Source of the DNA: Sulfuricurvum sp.
GTDB taxonomy: Bacteria; Campylobacterota; Campylobacteria; Campylobacterales; Sulfurimonadaceae
Assembly (NCBI GenBank): GCA_030694265.1
Contig: JAUXYP010000008.1
Coordinates: 1 to 64,000, forward strand
DNA: 64,000 nucleotides
Direction: 5' to 3'
Position 1 is the first letter of the stretch; every line of letters starts with the position of its first letter. Below the pieces are notes generated by a model that had not been told where the DNA came from, ran no database searches, and saw nothing but the letters and a program-made list of their open reading frames with translations. Positions 9,580 to 16,644 of this stretch are shown here, in pieces. Both the position numbers and the translations under genes were made by a program.

Positions 9580-9972
9580 ATGAGACATTACGAAAACTTA
9601 GTAATCGTAAAACCTACTCTAACTGAAGAAGAAATCAAGAACACCCTCGCGATCGTCGAAGAGTTTATCACATCAAACGGTGGTGAAATCATTGCACGTG
9701 ACCCAATGGGTATGAAAAAATTGGCTTACCCGATCGAGAAAAACGCTCGCGGTTATTTTTACGTTATTTACTATAAAGTTGCACCTTCTGCAATTAGTGA
9801 AATTGAGCGTCGTTTCCGTATCAACGAGGAAATTTTACGTTTCGTCACTATGAAGTACGATACAAAGCGTGAGATCAAAGCATGGAACGATATGGTTGAG
9901 AAAACTAAAAAAGTCGCTCCTACTGCTCCTGCCGCTGTTGTTGCTGAGAAAACAGAAGAAGTAGCTTCTTAA
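9580..9972 (+). CDS. rpsF: 30S ribosomal protein S6
   Basis: A 130-residue S6 protein. The N-terminus MRHYENLVIVKPTLTEEE and the KNARGYFYVIYY block near residue 60 are typical, and the C-terminus has an alanine/lysine/glutamate-rich extension (PTAPAAVVAEK). S6 sits on the platform of the small subunit as a dimer with S18, whose gene rpsR is third in this operon. The start is the ATG at 9580 behind an AAGGAG ribosome site; the reading frame is open further upstream but the extra residues are not S6-like. The spacing to ssb is 16 bases. Confidence 0.97.
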   Translation: MRHYENLVIVKPTLTEEEIKNTLAIVEEFITSNGGEIIARDPMGMKKLAYPIEKNARGYFYVIYYKVAPSAISEIERRFRINEEILRFVTMKYDTKREIKAWNDMVEKTKKVAPTAPAAVVAEKTEEVAS

Positions 9973-9988
9973 GCCCTAAGGAAAACAC

Positions 9989-10501
9989 ATGTTTAATAAA
10001 GTAATTTTGGTTGGAAATTTAACGCGCGATATCGAGCTTCGATACTCGCAAAATGGCTCAGCGATTGCGAATACCGCTATTGCTACGAGCCGTAAGTTCA
10101 CTGTGAACGGTGAGAAAAAAGAAGAGACATGTTTTGTTGACATCACTTTTTTCGGACGTTCGGGTGAGGTTGCCAATCAATATCTTCGCAAGGGTTCTAA
10201 AATCCTAGTAGAGGGAAGATTACAATTTGAACAATGGGTTGACAAGACAAGCGGACAAAAGCGCTCTAAGCACTCCGTTATCGTTGAAACGATGCAAATG
10301 CTCGATTCACGTGGCGGTGAAGCTTCTCAGGGTGGTTACAATGAATACAGCGATGCCGGAAGTAGTCAAGGCGGGGGTTATGATGCTCCACAGCCAAAAG
10401 CGTACAACCAAGCTCCTGCATACAGCAAGCCATCTCCGGTAAGAATGCCGGAAAACAATCTTCCAGAGATTGATATTAACGAAGACGAAATTCCGTTTTA
10501 A
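9989..10501 (+). CDS. ssb: Single-stranded DNA-binding protein
   Basis: A 170-residue SSB. The N-terminal OB fold begins MFNKVILVGNLTRDIELRY, a classic SSB start. A Gly/Gln/Tyr/Pro-rich flexible linker follows from about residue 112, and the acidic tip INEDEIPF at the C-terminus is the partner-binding peptide. It binds single-stranded DNA in replication, repair and recombination. The AAGGA ribosome site precedes the ATG. The rpsF-ssb-rpsR order is the common bacterial arrangement. Confidence 0.97.
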   Translation: MFNKVILVGNLTRDIELRYSQNGSAIANTAIATSRKFTVNGEKKEETCFVDITFFGRSGEVANQYLRKGSKILVEGRLQFEQWVDKTSGQKRSKHSVIVETMQMLDSRGGEASQGGYNEYSDAGSSQGGGYDAPQPKAYNQAPAYSKPSPVRMPENNLPEIDINEDEIPF

Positions 10502-10522
10502 CGAAAGCACAAGGATAGAACC

Positions 10523-10783
10523 ATGTCAGAAAAAAGAAAATACAAAAAACGGTTTTGCAAATATTGCGAACAAAAAGTAGATTTCATTGATTACAAAGAT
10601 GTATCATCATTGAAATATTCGCTCTCTGAGCGTTTTAAAATCATGCCTCGTCGTCTTACAGGTAACTGTAAGCGTCACCAAGACATGGTTACGATTTCAA
10701 TCAAACAGTCTCGTGCTGCTGCATTGATCCCGTACACTGTATCACGTAAAGTGATCGCAGGTGCGCCATTCGACGAGCGTTAA
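10523..10783 (+). CDS. rpsR: 30S ribosomal protein S18
   Basis: An 86-residue S18 with the basic N-terminus [15 protein letters not shown] and the conserved [21 protein letters not shown] and TGNCKRHQ segments. A CxxC pair (CKYC) near residues 12-15 could bind zinc, as in the C+ form of the protein. It is last in the rpsF operon and is followed by an intrinsic terminator. Confidence 0.97.
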   Translation: MSEKRKYKKRFCKYCEQKVDFIDYKDVSSLKYSLSERFKIMPRRLTGNCKRHQDMVTISIKQSRAAALIPYTVSRKVIAGAPFDER

Positions 10784-10790
10784 TCGCTCT

Positions 10791-10818
10791 TTTACCGGTT
10801 TTGTGCCGGTAAATTTTT
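10791..10818 (+). terminator. Intrinsic terminator of the rpsF-ssb-rpsR operon
   Basis: A perfect 8-bp stem TTTACCGG (10791-10798) / CCGGTAAA (10806-10813) with a 7-base loop, followed by TTTTT. It begins seven bases after the rpsR stop codon. Confidence 0.85.
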
Positions 10819-11012
10819 CTTCCTCTTTCCTCTTCAACAATTTACTTTTTTATTAGAATAAACAATCACTAAACTCAAATGCATTTGAGCTCTTTTTTTA
10901 ACTTCTAACTATTTGATTGATGATAAAAAAGGGATGAATAGCGGTTTTTGGTGTGAGAGACTGAATGCCCCCTAAAGGGGACTTTACCCATATATGCGGG
11001 AATGATAAAGTA
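10819..11012. other. Intergenic region between rpsR and murA
   Basis: About 190 bases without a convincing gene, between convergent transcription units. Two weak stem-loops are visible on the murA-downstream side: CCCC-TAAA-GGGG near 10969-10980, and an imperfect stem at about 10980-11008 whose arms begin CTTTA and end TAAAG. The second may help end murA transcription. Nothing else is recognised. Confidence 0.4.
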
Positions 11013-12275
11013 TTATTCTTTTAAACGCTCAATTTTGGCACCTAGGGCACGTAATTTTTGCTCTAGATTCTCATACCCACGATCAAGGTGATAAATACGG
11101 TGAACATTTGTCGTTCCCTCTGCGGCCATTGCCGCGAGTACAAGCGCACTAGAGGCTCGTAAATCTGTTGCCATTACATCTGCCCCCACCAGCGGAGACT
11201 CACCAATAACGGTTGCTGTATGACCGTTTAGACGGATGTCAGCACCGAGACGCTGAAGCTCACTGACATGCATGAAACGGTTTTCAAATAAGCGCTCTTC
11301 GATAATACTGGTCCCTTTGGCAAGTGTGGCCAGTGCTAAAAATTGTGCTTGCATATCGGTTGGAAATGCCGGATATTCTTGAGTGATCAACTCAACATGT
11401 TTTAGTTCAGCAGCTGGATGAATCGTCATGTTGGTACCGTCGATGTCAATAGTACATCCCATTTGCTCCAGTTTTGCAGTAACGGCATCAAGATGGTCAG
11501 GGCGTACTTTTTCCAGAGTAATAGTGGAATTGGTGATTGCCCCTGCACACAAATAGGTACCCGCTTCGATACGGTCAGGAATAATTTCAAAATCAACCAT
11601 ATCAATGGTTTTTCCACCTGTTCCTATGATCGTAAGTTCTGACGTACCAATACCTGTGATGTTGATACCGCTGTCTCGTAAGATTTCGCACAGCTGTACG
11701 ACTTCAGGTTCTTTCGCACAGTTTACAAGGACGGTTTTTCCATGGGCCAACGCTGCTGCCATAACGATATTTGCGGTACCCGTAACCGTGATTTTATCAA
11801 AGATAATATGGGCACCTTGTAACCCTTTTGGTGCTATAGCGTTAACATAACCCGCATGAATGGTAATTTCTGCACCCATTTGTTCTAACGCTTTGAGGTG
11901 TAAATCAATAGGGCGTTGACCGATTGCACATCCACCAGGAAGAGAAACTTCACAGTGGCCAAAACGTGCAAGCAATGGTCCAAGAACAAGAATTGAAGCA
12001 CGCATTGTCTTAACAATATCGTAATTTGCCATAGTATGATTGACGGTTGACGTATCAAGCTCTAAAACATGGTTTTTTAGTGTTTGTGTGGCGCCAAGAT
12101 TTTCCAACAGTTTAAGAAGTGTTTTGATGTCTGCCACTTCAGGTGTATTGGTCAAAGTGACCTTGTTATGCGCTAAAAGGGTTAAAGTAATGAGAGGCAA
12201 TGCTGCATTCTTCGCTCCCGAAATAGTAACGGTTCCGCTAAGCTTAGTAGGGCCTTGAATACGTAAATAGTCCAT
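11013..12275 (-). CDS. murA: UDP-N-acetylglucosamine 1-carboxyvinyltransferase
   Basis: MurA performs the first committed step of peptidoglycan synthesis, transferring enolpyruvate from PEP to UDP-GlcNAc. The 420-residue length is typical. Visible signatures are the N-terminal [11 protein letters not shown] with the conserved KN pair, the [14 protein letters not shown] loop near residues 113-126 that contains the fosfomycin-target cysteine (C115-like), and the C-terminal [13 protein letters not shown] block. A TATAAT lies at 12302-12307 on the same strand. It is divergent from the next gene. Confidence 0.98.
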   Translation of the reverse strand: MDYLRIQGPTKLSGTVTISGAKNAALPLITLTLLAHNKVTLTNTPEVADIKTLLKLLENLGATQTLKNHVLELDTSTVNHTMANYDIVKTMRASILVLGPLLARFGHCEVSLPGGCAIGQRPIDLHLKALEQMGAEITIHAGYVNAIAPKGLQGAHIIFDKITVTGTANIVMAAALAHGKTVLVNCAKEPEVVQLCEILRDSGINITGIGTSELTIIGTGGKTIDMVDFEIIPDRIEAGTYLCAGAITNSTITLEKVRPDHLDAVTAKLEQMGCTIDIDGTNMTIHPAAELKHVELITQEYPAFPTDMQAQFLALATLAKGTSIIEERLFENRFMHVSELQRLGADIRLNGHTATVIGESPLVGADVMATDLRASSALVLAAMAAEGTTNVHRIYHLDRGYENLEQKLRALGAKIERLKE

Positions 12276-12301
12276 AAAATTCCCAAATAATAAAGTGTAA
12301 C

Positions 12302-12307
12302 ATTATA
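12302..12307 (-). promoter_or_regulatory. Putative murA -10 box (TATAAT)
   Basis: On the minus strand TATAAT lies 26 bases before the murA start codon. It forms a divergent pair with the TATAAT at 12329-12334. Confidence 0.55.
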
Positions 12308-12328
12308 AGGTAATCTTGTTTAAAATGG

Positions 12329-12334
12329 TATAAT
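12329..12334 (+). promoter_or_regulatory. Putative -10 box (TATAAT) for the gene at 12365
   Basis: TATAAT preceded by GG, about 30 bases before the GTG at 12365, with an AAGGAA ribosome site in between. Confidence 0.6.
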
Positions 12335-12364
12335 TTGCCAACTTAAGAAAAACAAGGAACCCTC

Positions 12365-12799
12365 GTGAGTTCAGCACTTGATCGTTTAAAAAATCTGAGC
12401 GCGCAGATTTCCAGTTACGAATTAGAACGTAAGAATAATCTTAAGAGTCTTGAAGTACTTTATAGTTCTTTGGGCATTGATAGCAAGGTGGTATCTTTCC
12501 ATGACCTGTTTGAGTTTAAAGCTATTAATCTTTCCGGGATTTCACTGAGTGATGAGAGTCTTGGAGTGGTTAAAGAGGGAAAATACGCGCAGATTATCGG
12601 TATCATTTATGACAATACCGCTAAAGTCAAAAATAAAAATATCTCTTTGGCCTATTTCGGGCGCGCCGAAAAAGTGAGTGGAGCGATGAAACGAGACATC
12701 ATCACCTTTGTATTGGGATGGCGTTTTGAAAAAAGCTTTCGTACGTTAGAACACTATCATAACCTTATGGCACAGTTACAAAAATTACCGGGTGAGTAA
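12365..12799 (+). CDS. Hypothetical protein, 144 aa
   Basis: I do not recognise this protein. It starts with GTG behind AAGGAACC. The first 35 residues look like a coiled coil (LDRLKNLSAQISSYELERKN), and the rest looks alpha/beta without known motifs, signal peptide or membrane segments. Its stop precedes the next gene (an exonuclease) by three bases, so the two are co-transcribed from the promoter at 12329. A role linked to DNA repair or nucleotide handling would be a guess. Confidence 0.75.
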   Translation: MSSALDRLKNLSAQISSYELERKNNLKSLEVLYSSLGIDSKVVSFHDLFEFKAINLSGISLSDESLGVVKEGKYAQIIGIIYDNTAKVKNKNISLAYFGRAEKVSGAMKRDIITFVLGWRFEKSFRTLEHYHNLMAQLQKLPGE

Positions 12800-12802
12800 T
12801 GT

Positions 12803-13504
12803 ATGCTGATCTTTTTCGATACAGAGACAACAGGCTTGGAAGTAGGTGATCGACTCTGTGCGATTGGTTTGATCGACGGGGATGAGATCCATTATGAACT
12901 CATCAATCCCCTCAAAAAAGTCCCCCCGAGTGCGAGTGCCATACATCATATCACGAATGAAATGCTTAAAGATGCTCCCGTCTTTTCTGTCTCTAAAAGT
13001 CATGAAAAATTGGCATTGCTTAATACCCCTGAAAGAGTTTTGGTATCCCATAATGCCCCTTTTGATTTGGCGATGCTTCAAAAAGAGGGAATTACATGGC
13101 AGGGAAAAGTGATTGATACGCTTAAATGTTCGAAAGCATTGATGGATGATTTGGATGGGTATTCTCTACAGTTTTTACGCTATGAACTCAGGCTTTATCG
13201 TAATGAAGAAGATGTTTTTAGAAGCTATGGTATTGATATTGTCCCTCACCATCCCGTAAGTGATGCCCTGCACGCGAAAATGATTTATGAGTATCTGCTT
13301 GATTTGTCTGATGATAAAAGCTTGATAGAAATGTCTAAAAGTCATGTTTTATTGACACGACTTCCTTTTGGAAAATACGCAAAAAAGCGTATTGAAGAAA
13401 TAGCACTTAAGGACGCTGCATATTTGAAATGGATGTTAGAGAGTCTGATGGATATGGATGAAGATTTGCGCTACAGTATTGAACACCATTTACGTAGCTT
13501 ATGA
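12803..13504 (+). CDS. DnaQ-like 3'-5' exonuclease with C-terminal DUF3820/ExoX-like tail
   Basis: A 233-residue DEDD exonuclease. ExoI is FFDTETTGLE at residues 4-13 (D and E metal ligands), ExoII includes SHNAPFDLAML near residue 78, and ExoIII is HHPVSDALHAKMIY near residue 152 with the catalytic H-x4-D. The C-terminal part, LPFGKYAKKRIEEIALKDAAYLKWM near residues 190-215, is the small 'FGK' module found behind ExoX-type exonucleases. It probably trims single-stranded DNA in repair rather than proofreading as the polymerase epsilon subunit. It is in an operon with the hypothetical gene before it. Confidence 0.85.
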   Translation: MLIFFDTETTGLEVGDRLCAIGLIDGDEIHYELINPLKKVPPSASAIHHITNEMLKDAPVFSVSKSHEKLALLNTPERVLVSHNAPFDLAMLQKEGITWQGKVIDTLKCSKALMDDLDGYSLQFLRYELRLYRNEEDVFRSYGIDIVPHHPVSDALHAKMIYEYLLDLSDDKSLIEMSKSHVLLTRLPFGKYAKKRIEEIALKDAAYLKWMLESLMDMDEDLRYSIEHHLRSL

Positions 13505-13563
13505 ATTGTGTTAAGAGATGAATCTAAATCTATGTTAAAATACGGAAAATTTATGGAGGTTTC

Positions 13564-13947
13564 GTGAAAGTAGCAATTCAATGTGAATCTCCATTATTAC
13601 AGCGCTCATTAGAACTTTTTTTAGAAGGGCGTTTGAGCTCGCAGCGTCATTGTGATATCGTGGTTCGAGATCATGAGGTTCATAACGACGAGCATCTATC
13701 CTTGATTATCGGAACATCCAAGAATGCAGATTTGATCAAGCCATTTTCCAAAGCGCAACTGTTTCACGCACTTGGGCAAAAGTTGGATGTGGTTAAGCAT
13801 GAGGTATCACTAAGCACTTCCCCTCTTATTGAAGAGGAAGATGAAACGGAAGTGAGTTTTGACATCCTGGAACGTCATATTGAAAAATTGACACGTGAAT
13901 ATCAGGCAAATATCCTCAAAGCAGTTCGAGCATTTTATGAAAAGTGA
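13564..13947 (+). CDS. Hypothetical protein, 127 aa
   Basis: I do not recognise this protein. It starts with GTG behind a TGGAGG ribosome site. The N-terminal half (KVAIQCESPLLQRSLELFLE) looks like a small alpha/beta receiver-like fold without the acidic pocket. An acidic linker (LIEEEDETEVSF) and a C-terminal helix follow. The C-terminus overlaps the start of rsmD by 11 bases, so translation of the two is linked. Confidence 0.75.
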   Translation: MKVAIQCESPLLQRSLELFLEGRLSSQRHCDIVVRDHEVHNDEHLSLIIGTSKNADLIKPFSKAQLFHALGQKLDVVKHEVSLSTSPLIEEEDETEVSFDILERHIEKLTREYQANILKAVRAFYEK

Positions 13948-14524
13948 AGCGGTGCTAACCAAGCGGATTGTTGCCGGTAAATATAAGGGAAAAGTCTTAA
14001 AGCTACCTTCCAAGGAGACTACACGAAGCTCAAAATCGATTGTTTTGGAGTCATTTTTCAATACACTTCAATTTGATGTGATTGATTCAGTCTTGGTCGA
14101 AGTCTTTTCAGGAAGCGGTTCGATAGGATTGGAAGCGCTGAGCCGTGGGGCAAAGAAAATTATCTTTATGGAAAAAGATCGCGATGCGATTAAAGCGCTT
14201 CGCAGTAATATTGCCCAAACGGACCCAAGTGCATGTGAGGTGTATGAGGGTGACAGCTTTGCGAATATCGTACAGGTAAAAAAACGGCTTGAGGCGCTGA
14301 GGGAGAGTGCTTTTATCTATGTCGATCCTCCATTTGCGTTTCGTGAGGGGATGGAAGAGATTTACGACAAAATGTTACTGTTAATTGCCTCTTTACCTCT
14401 AAGCATTGTTCAATTGATCACTATTGAACATATGAGCACATTGGAACTTCCCGAATCAATTGGTGAATTTCACCGTATTAAGTCCAAACGCTTTGGAAAA
14501 ACCTCGCTTACCTATTACGCCTAA
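13937..14524 (+). CDS. rsmD: 16S rRNA (guanine(966)-N(2))-methyltransferase
   Basis: A 195-residue Rossmann-fold methyltransferase. The N-terminus RIVAGKYKGKVLKLPSKETTR is the RsmD signature, SAM motif I is VEVFSGSGSIGLEALSRGA near residues 55-73, and the catalytic N2-guanine motif is YVDPPFAF near residue 128 (usual form D-P-P-F/Y). It methylates G966 of 16S rRNA. The start is placed at the ATG at 13937 within the end of the preceding gene; the longer frame from 13895 adds residues not typical of the family. Confidence 0.93.
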   Translation: MKSEAVLTKRIVAGKYKGKVLKLPSKETTRSSKSIVLESFFNTLQFDVIDSVLVEVFSGSGSIGLEALSRGAKKIIFMEKDRDAIKALRSNIAQTDPSACEVYEGDSFANIVQVKKRLEALRESAFIYVDPPFAFREGMEEIYDKMLLLIASLPLSIVQLITIEHMSTLELPESIGEFHRIKSKRFGKTSLTYYA

Positions 14525-14550
14525 ATTTCCTCCTCTAAGCCTTTAAAATA

Positions 14551-14566
14551 TGGAACAATGTTTGCT
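14551..14566 (+). promoter_or_regulatory. Sigma-54 promoter (-24/-12) upstream of flgI
   Basis: TGGAAC-N5-TTGCT matches the RpoN consensus TGGCAC-N5-TTGCW with the essential GG and GC dinucleotides correctly spaced. In Campylobacterota, middle flagellar genes such as flgI are RpoN-dependent under FlgS/FlgR control. Transcription would start near 14578, about 17 bases before the ATG. Confidence 0.8.
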
Positions 14567-14584
14567 ATATCTTTGCATATAGCA
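14563..14584. repeat. Perfect 8-bp inverted repeat between the sigma-54 -12 box and the flgI ribosome site
   Basis: TGCTATAT (14563-14570) and ATATAGCA (14577-14584) are perfect inverted copies around CTTTGC. The left arm overlaps the -12 element. It could be an operator, or part of a short hairpin before the AAAGGAT ribosome site. Confidence 0.5.
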
Positions 14585-14594
14585 AAGGATATCG

Positions 14595-15641
14595 ATGAAA
14601 TTACTGGCTCTTTTTTTCCTTTTATTTACGTCATTACATGCAACACGTATTAGTGAAGTTGCTAATATTGTGGGTGTTCGTGACAACCAAATTATCGGTT
14701 ATTCGTTGGTCGTCGGTTTGAAAAAAACCGGTGATGGCACAACCTCTAAATTTACTCTTCAATCTATCGCCAATATGCTTAAGGCCATGAATATTGATAT
14801 GAATCCGGTTGATATCAAATCAAAAAATGTCGCTGCGGTTGTCGTAACGGCTAAATTTGCTCCGTTTGCACGACAGGGTGATGCCTTTGATGTAACGGTA
14901 TCCTCTATCGGTGATGCAAAATCTCTCGAGGGCGGTACGCTTTTAATGACACCTCTAAAAGGGGTAGATGGCAAGATTTATGCATTGGCCCAGGGTCCTG
15001 TGAGTATTGGCGGAAAAAATGAAAAAGGGGCAGGGGCTGAATCACATCCAACTGCCGGTATGGTCTATGGAGGCGGTTTAGTTGAACGTGAGATAGCACA
15101 AGATCTTGCGCACCAAGAGAGTGCGACGCTTTCGCTGAAGACTTCAAATTTCGCGAATGCTGTCTCCATCCAAAATGCGGTTAATGCCAGGTTCAAGACA
15201 GAGATTGCAAGCGCACTTGATTCACGTACGATTTTAATCAAGCGACCAAACAATAAAAGTATGGTTGAGTTTATCGCTGAGGTTGAGAATCTTTCCATTG
15301 ATTATGCATTAGAGCAAAAGATCATTATCAATGAGCGTACGGGTACGATTATTGCTGGTGTTGATGTAGAAATCCAGCCTGTTGTGATTACGCAAGGTGA
15401 GATTACGGTTAAGATTCTTGCGCAAGATACGGTTTCAAAACCAAATGGAAGTGTTGCAATGGATAAATCTTTGGTGATCGGTTTGAATGAAAATGAAGTT
15501 TATACCCAAAAAGGGACAACTACAGTTGCTAATATCGTTCGATCTCTCCAAAAATTGGGAGCGAGTCCAAAAGCGATGATCTCCATTTTGCAAGCGATGA
15601 AAAGTGCCGGTGCTATATCCGTTGAATTGGAAGTGATCTAA
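14595..15641 (+). CDS. flgI: Flagellar P-ring protein FlgI
   Basis: A 348-residue FlgI with a short signal peptide (KLLALFFLLFTSLHA, cleavage about residue 16). Family signatures include RISEVANIVGVRDNQIIGYSLV, then GLKKTGDG, and later TPLKGVDGKIYALAQGP. FlgI forms the P ring around the rod in the periplasm at the peptidoglycan layer. It stands behind a sigma-54 promoter, and its stop codon overlaps the ATG of flgJ by one base, so the two are coupled. Confidence 0.98.
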   Translation: MKLLALFFLLFTSLHATRISEVANIVGVRDNQIIGYSLVVGLKKTGDGTTSKFTLQSIANMLKAMNIDMNPVDIKSKNVAAVVVTAKFAPFARQGDAFDVTVSSIGDAKSLEGGTLLMTPLKGVDGKIYALAQGPVSIGGKNEKGAGAESHPTAGMVYGGGLVEREIAQDLAHQESATLSLKTSNFANAVSIQNAVNARFKTEIASALDSRTILIKRPNNKSMVEFIAEVENLSIDYALEQKIIINERTGTIIAGVDVEIQPVVITQGEITVKILAQDTVSKPNGSVAMDKSLVIGLNENEVYTQKGTTTVANIVRSLQKLGASPKAMISILQAMKSAGAISVELEVI

Positions 15642-15925
15642 TGGATATTGCAAGCGTTAATACGCAAAAAGTTCTTCCAACAATCGGCTCAAAAGATGGG
15701 GACAAAGTACTTCGTGAAAAAACGGATCAATTTGAATCCATTATCGTAAAAATGATGTTGGATGAGGCGATGAAGGATGAAAAGAATCTTTACACTACCA
15801 ATGATCCTGGTGATAAGATTTTTAAATCAATGTATCGCGAAGAGTTATCCAATGCGAGTGCGGGAGGGTTTGGATTTTCACAAATGCTTTTCGAACACCT
15901 GACTCAAAAAGGGGTGAAACATTAA
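15641..15925 (+). CDS. flgJ: FlgJ-like rod-binding protein (short form)
   Basis: A 94-residue protein matching the N-terminal rod-binding domain of FlgJ: FESIIVKMMLDEAMKDEKN near residues 27-45, then DKIFKSMYREELSNA, and FGFSQMLFEHL near the end. The C-terminal muramidase domain of enterobacterial FlgJ is absent, as is normal in Campylobacterota. It helps cap and assemble the rod. It is coupled to flgI. Confidence 0.88.
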   Translation: MDIASVNTQKVLPTIGSKDGDKVLREKTDQFESIIVKMMLDEAMKDEKNLYTTNDPGDKIFKSMYREELSNASAGGFGFSQMLFEHLTQKGVKH

Positions 15926-15949
15926 ATTTTTTGGTATTTTTGCCGATAT
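15923..15949 (+). promoter_or_regulatory. Sigma-28 (FliA) promoter upstream of flgM
   Basis: TAAA at 15923-15926, exactly 15 bases of AT-rich spacer, then GCCGATAT at 15942-15949: seven of eight bases match the FliA -10 consensus GCCGATAA. The element overlaps the flgJ stop codon and would drive flgM, the flgN-like gene and flgK as late flagellar genes. Confidence 0.85.
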
Positions 15950-15990
15950 GATGAATAGACATCATAAACGTAAAAAAATAAGGATTTAAC

Positions 15991-16197
15991 ATGATTTCAA
16001 GCGTTAACGGCTCACTCATTAGAGGAGCTTATCCAGAAACAACATTGAAAAGCAAAGAGCAGGAGAAATCCTCTCAAACCGTAACAAAGCAAGGTGATAC
16101 AAGCCGAATCGAAGAGCTTAAAGCTTCTATCGAAAAAGGGGAGTATCGAGTGGATATAGAAGAGTTAGCAAAGCGCATCGCGCACGAGCTAACCTGA
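15991..16197 (+). CDS. flgM: Anti-sigma-28 factor FlgM
   Basis: A 68-residue FlgM-like protein. The C-terminal half, RIEELKASIEKGEYRVDIEELAKRIA at about residues 38-63, is the sigma-28-binding helix pair of the family; the N-terminus is disordered and Ser/Thr/Gln-rich as in other FlgMs. FlgM holds FliA inactive until the hook is complete. It sits behind its own sigma-28 promoter and ahead of the flgN-like gene and flgK, the standard order. Confidence 0.88.
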   Translation: MISSVNGSLIRGAYPETTLKSKEQEKSSQTVTKQGDTSRIEELKASIEKGEYRVDIEELAKRIAHELT

Positions 16198-16211
16198 ATC
16201 TTTAGGAGTTT

Positions 16212-16643
16212 ATGATGTTGTCTTTCCAATTACAAAGTGCGATCAAAGAGTTAGACGCTCTGATTGCACTCTCGCTCGAAGATATTGAAAATATAAAAGA
16301 AGCTAAGCACAATCCACAGTTTGACCGGCTTTCAATCAAAGAAGAAAAAATTAAAAGCTTTGAACATAAAAAAGCGATGATTGATCATGAAATTTCAAAA
16401 TTAATGACACAAGAGCCTGTTAAACCTCTGAGCGAACTTTTGGATGAAGAACAACATCAGCAATTGGAAACACTTAAATTACGTCTTAATACACTTCGTA
16501 CCGTGAATCAACAGTATGCAAAAATGGTTTTGAGTGTAGGCGCATTTTTTAATACACTGCTAGAACGTATTATGCCAACTCAGATGCATGGGTATCGCAG
16601 TGTGGCCACACGAGATTCTGCATTTTTGGAAGTGAGAGCATAA
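16212..16643 (+). CDS. flgN: FlgN-like flagellar export chaperone
   Basis: A 143-residue, largely helical protein. Long amphipathic helices (SFQLQSAIKELDALIALSLED, residues 4-24, and later LETLKLRLNTLRTVNQQYAKM) match the FlgN chaperone pattern. Position directly between flgM and flgK is the hallmark of flgN, which delivers the hook-filament junction proteins FlgK and FlgL to the export gate. Primary sequence similarity within this family is low, so the name rests on helix pattern and context. AGGAG precedes the ATG. Confidence 0.75.
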   Translation: MMLSFQLQSAIKELDALIALSLEDIENIKEAKHNPQFDRLSIKEEKIKSFEHKKAMIDHEISKLMTQEPVKPLSELLDEEQHQQLETLKLRLNTLRTVNQQYAKMVLSVGAFFNTLLERIMPTQMHGYRSVATRDSAFLEVRA

Positions 16644-16644
16644 C

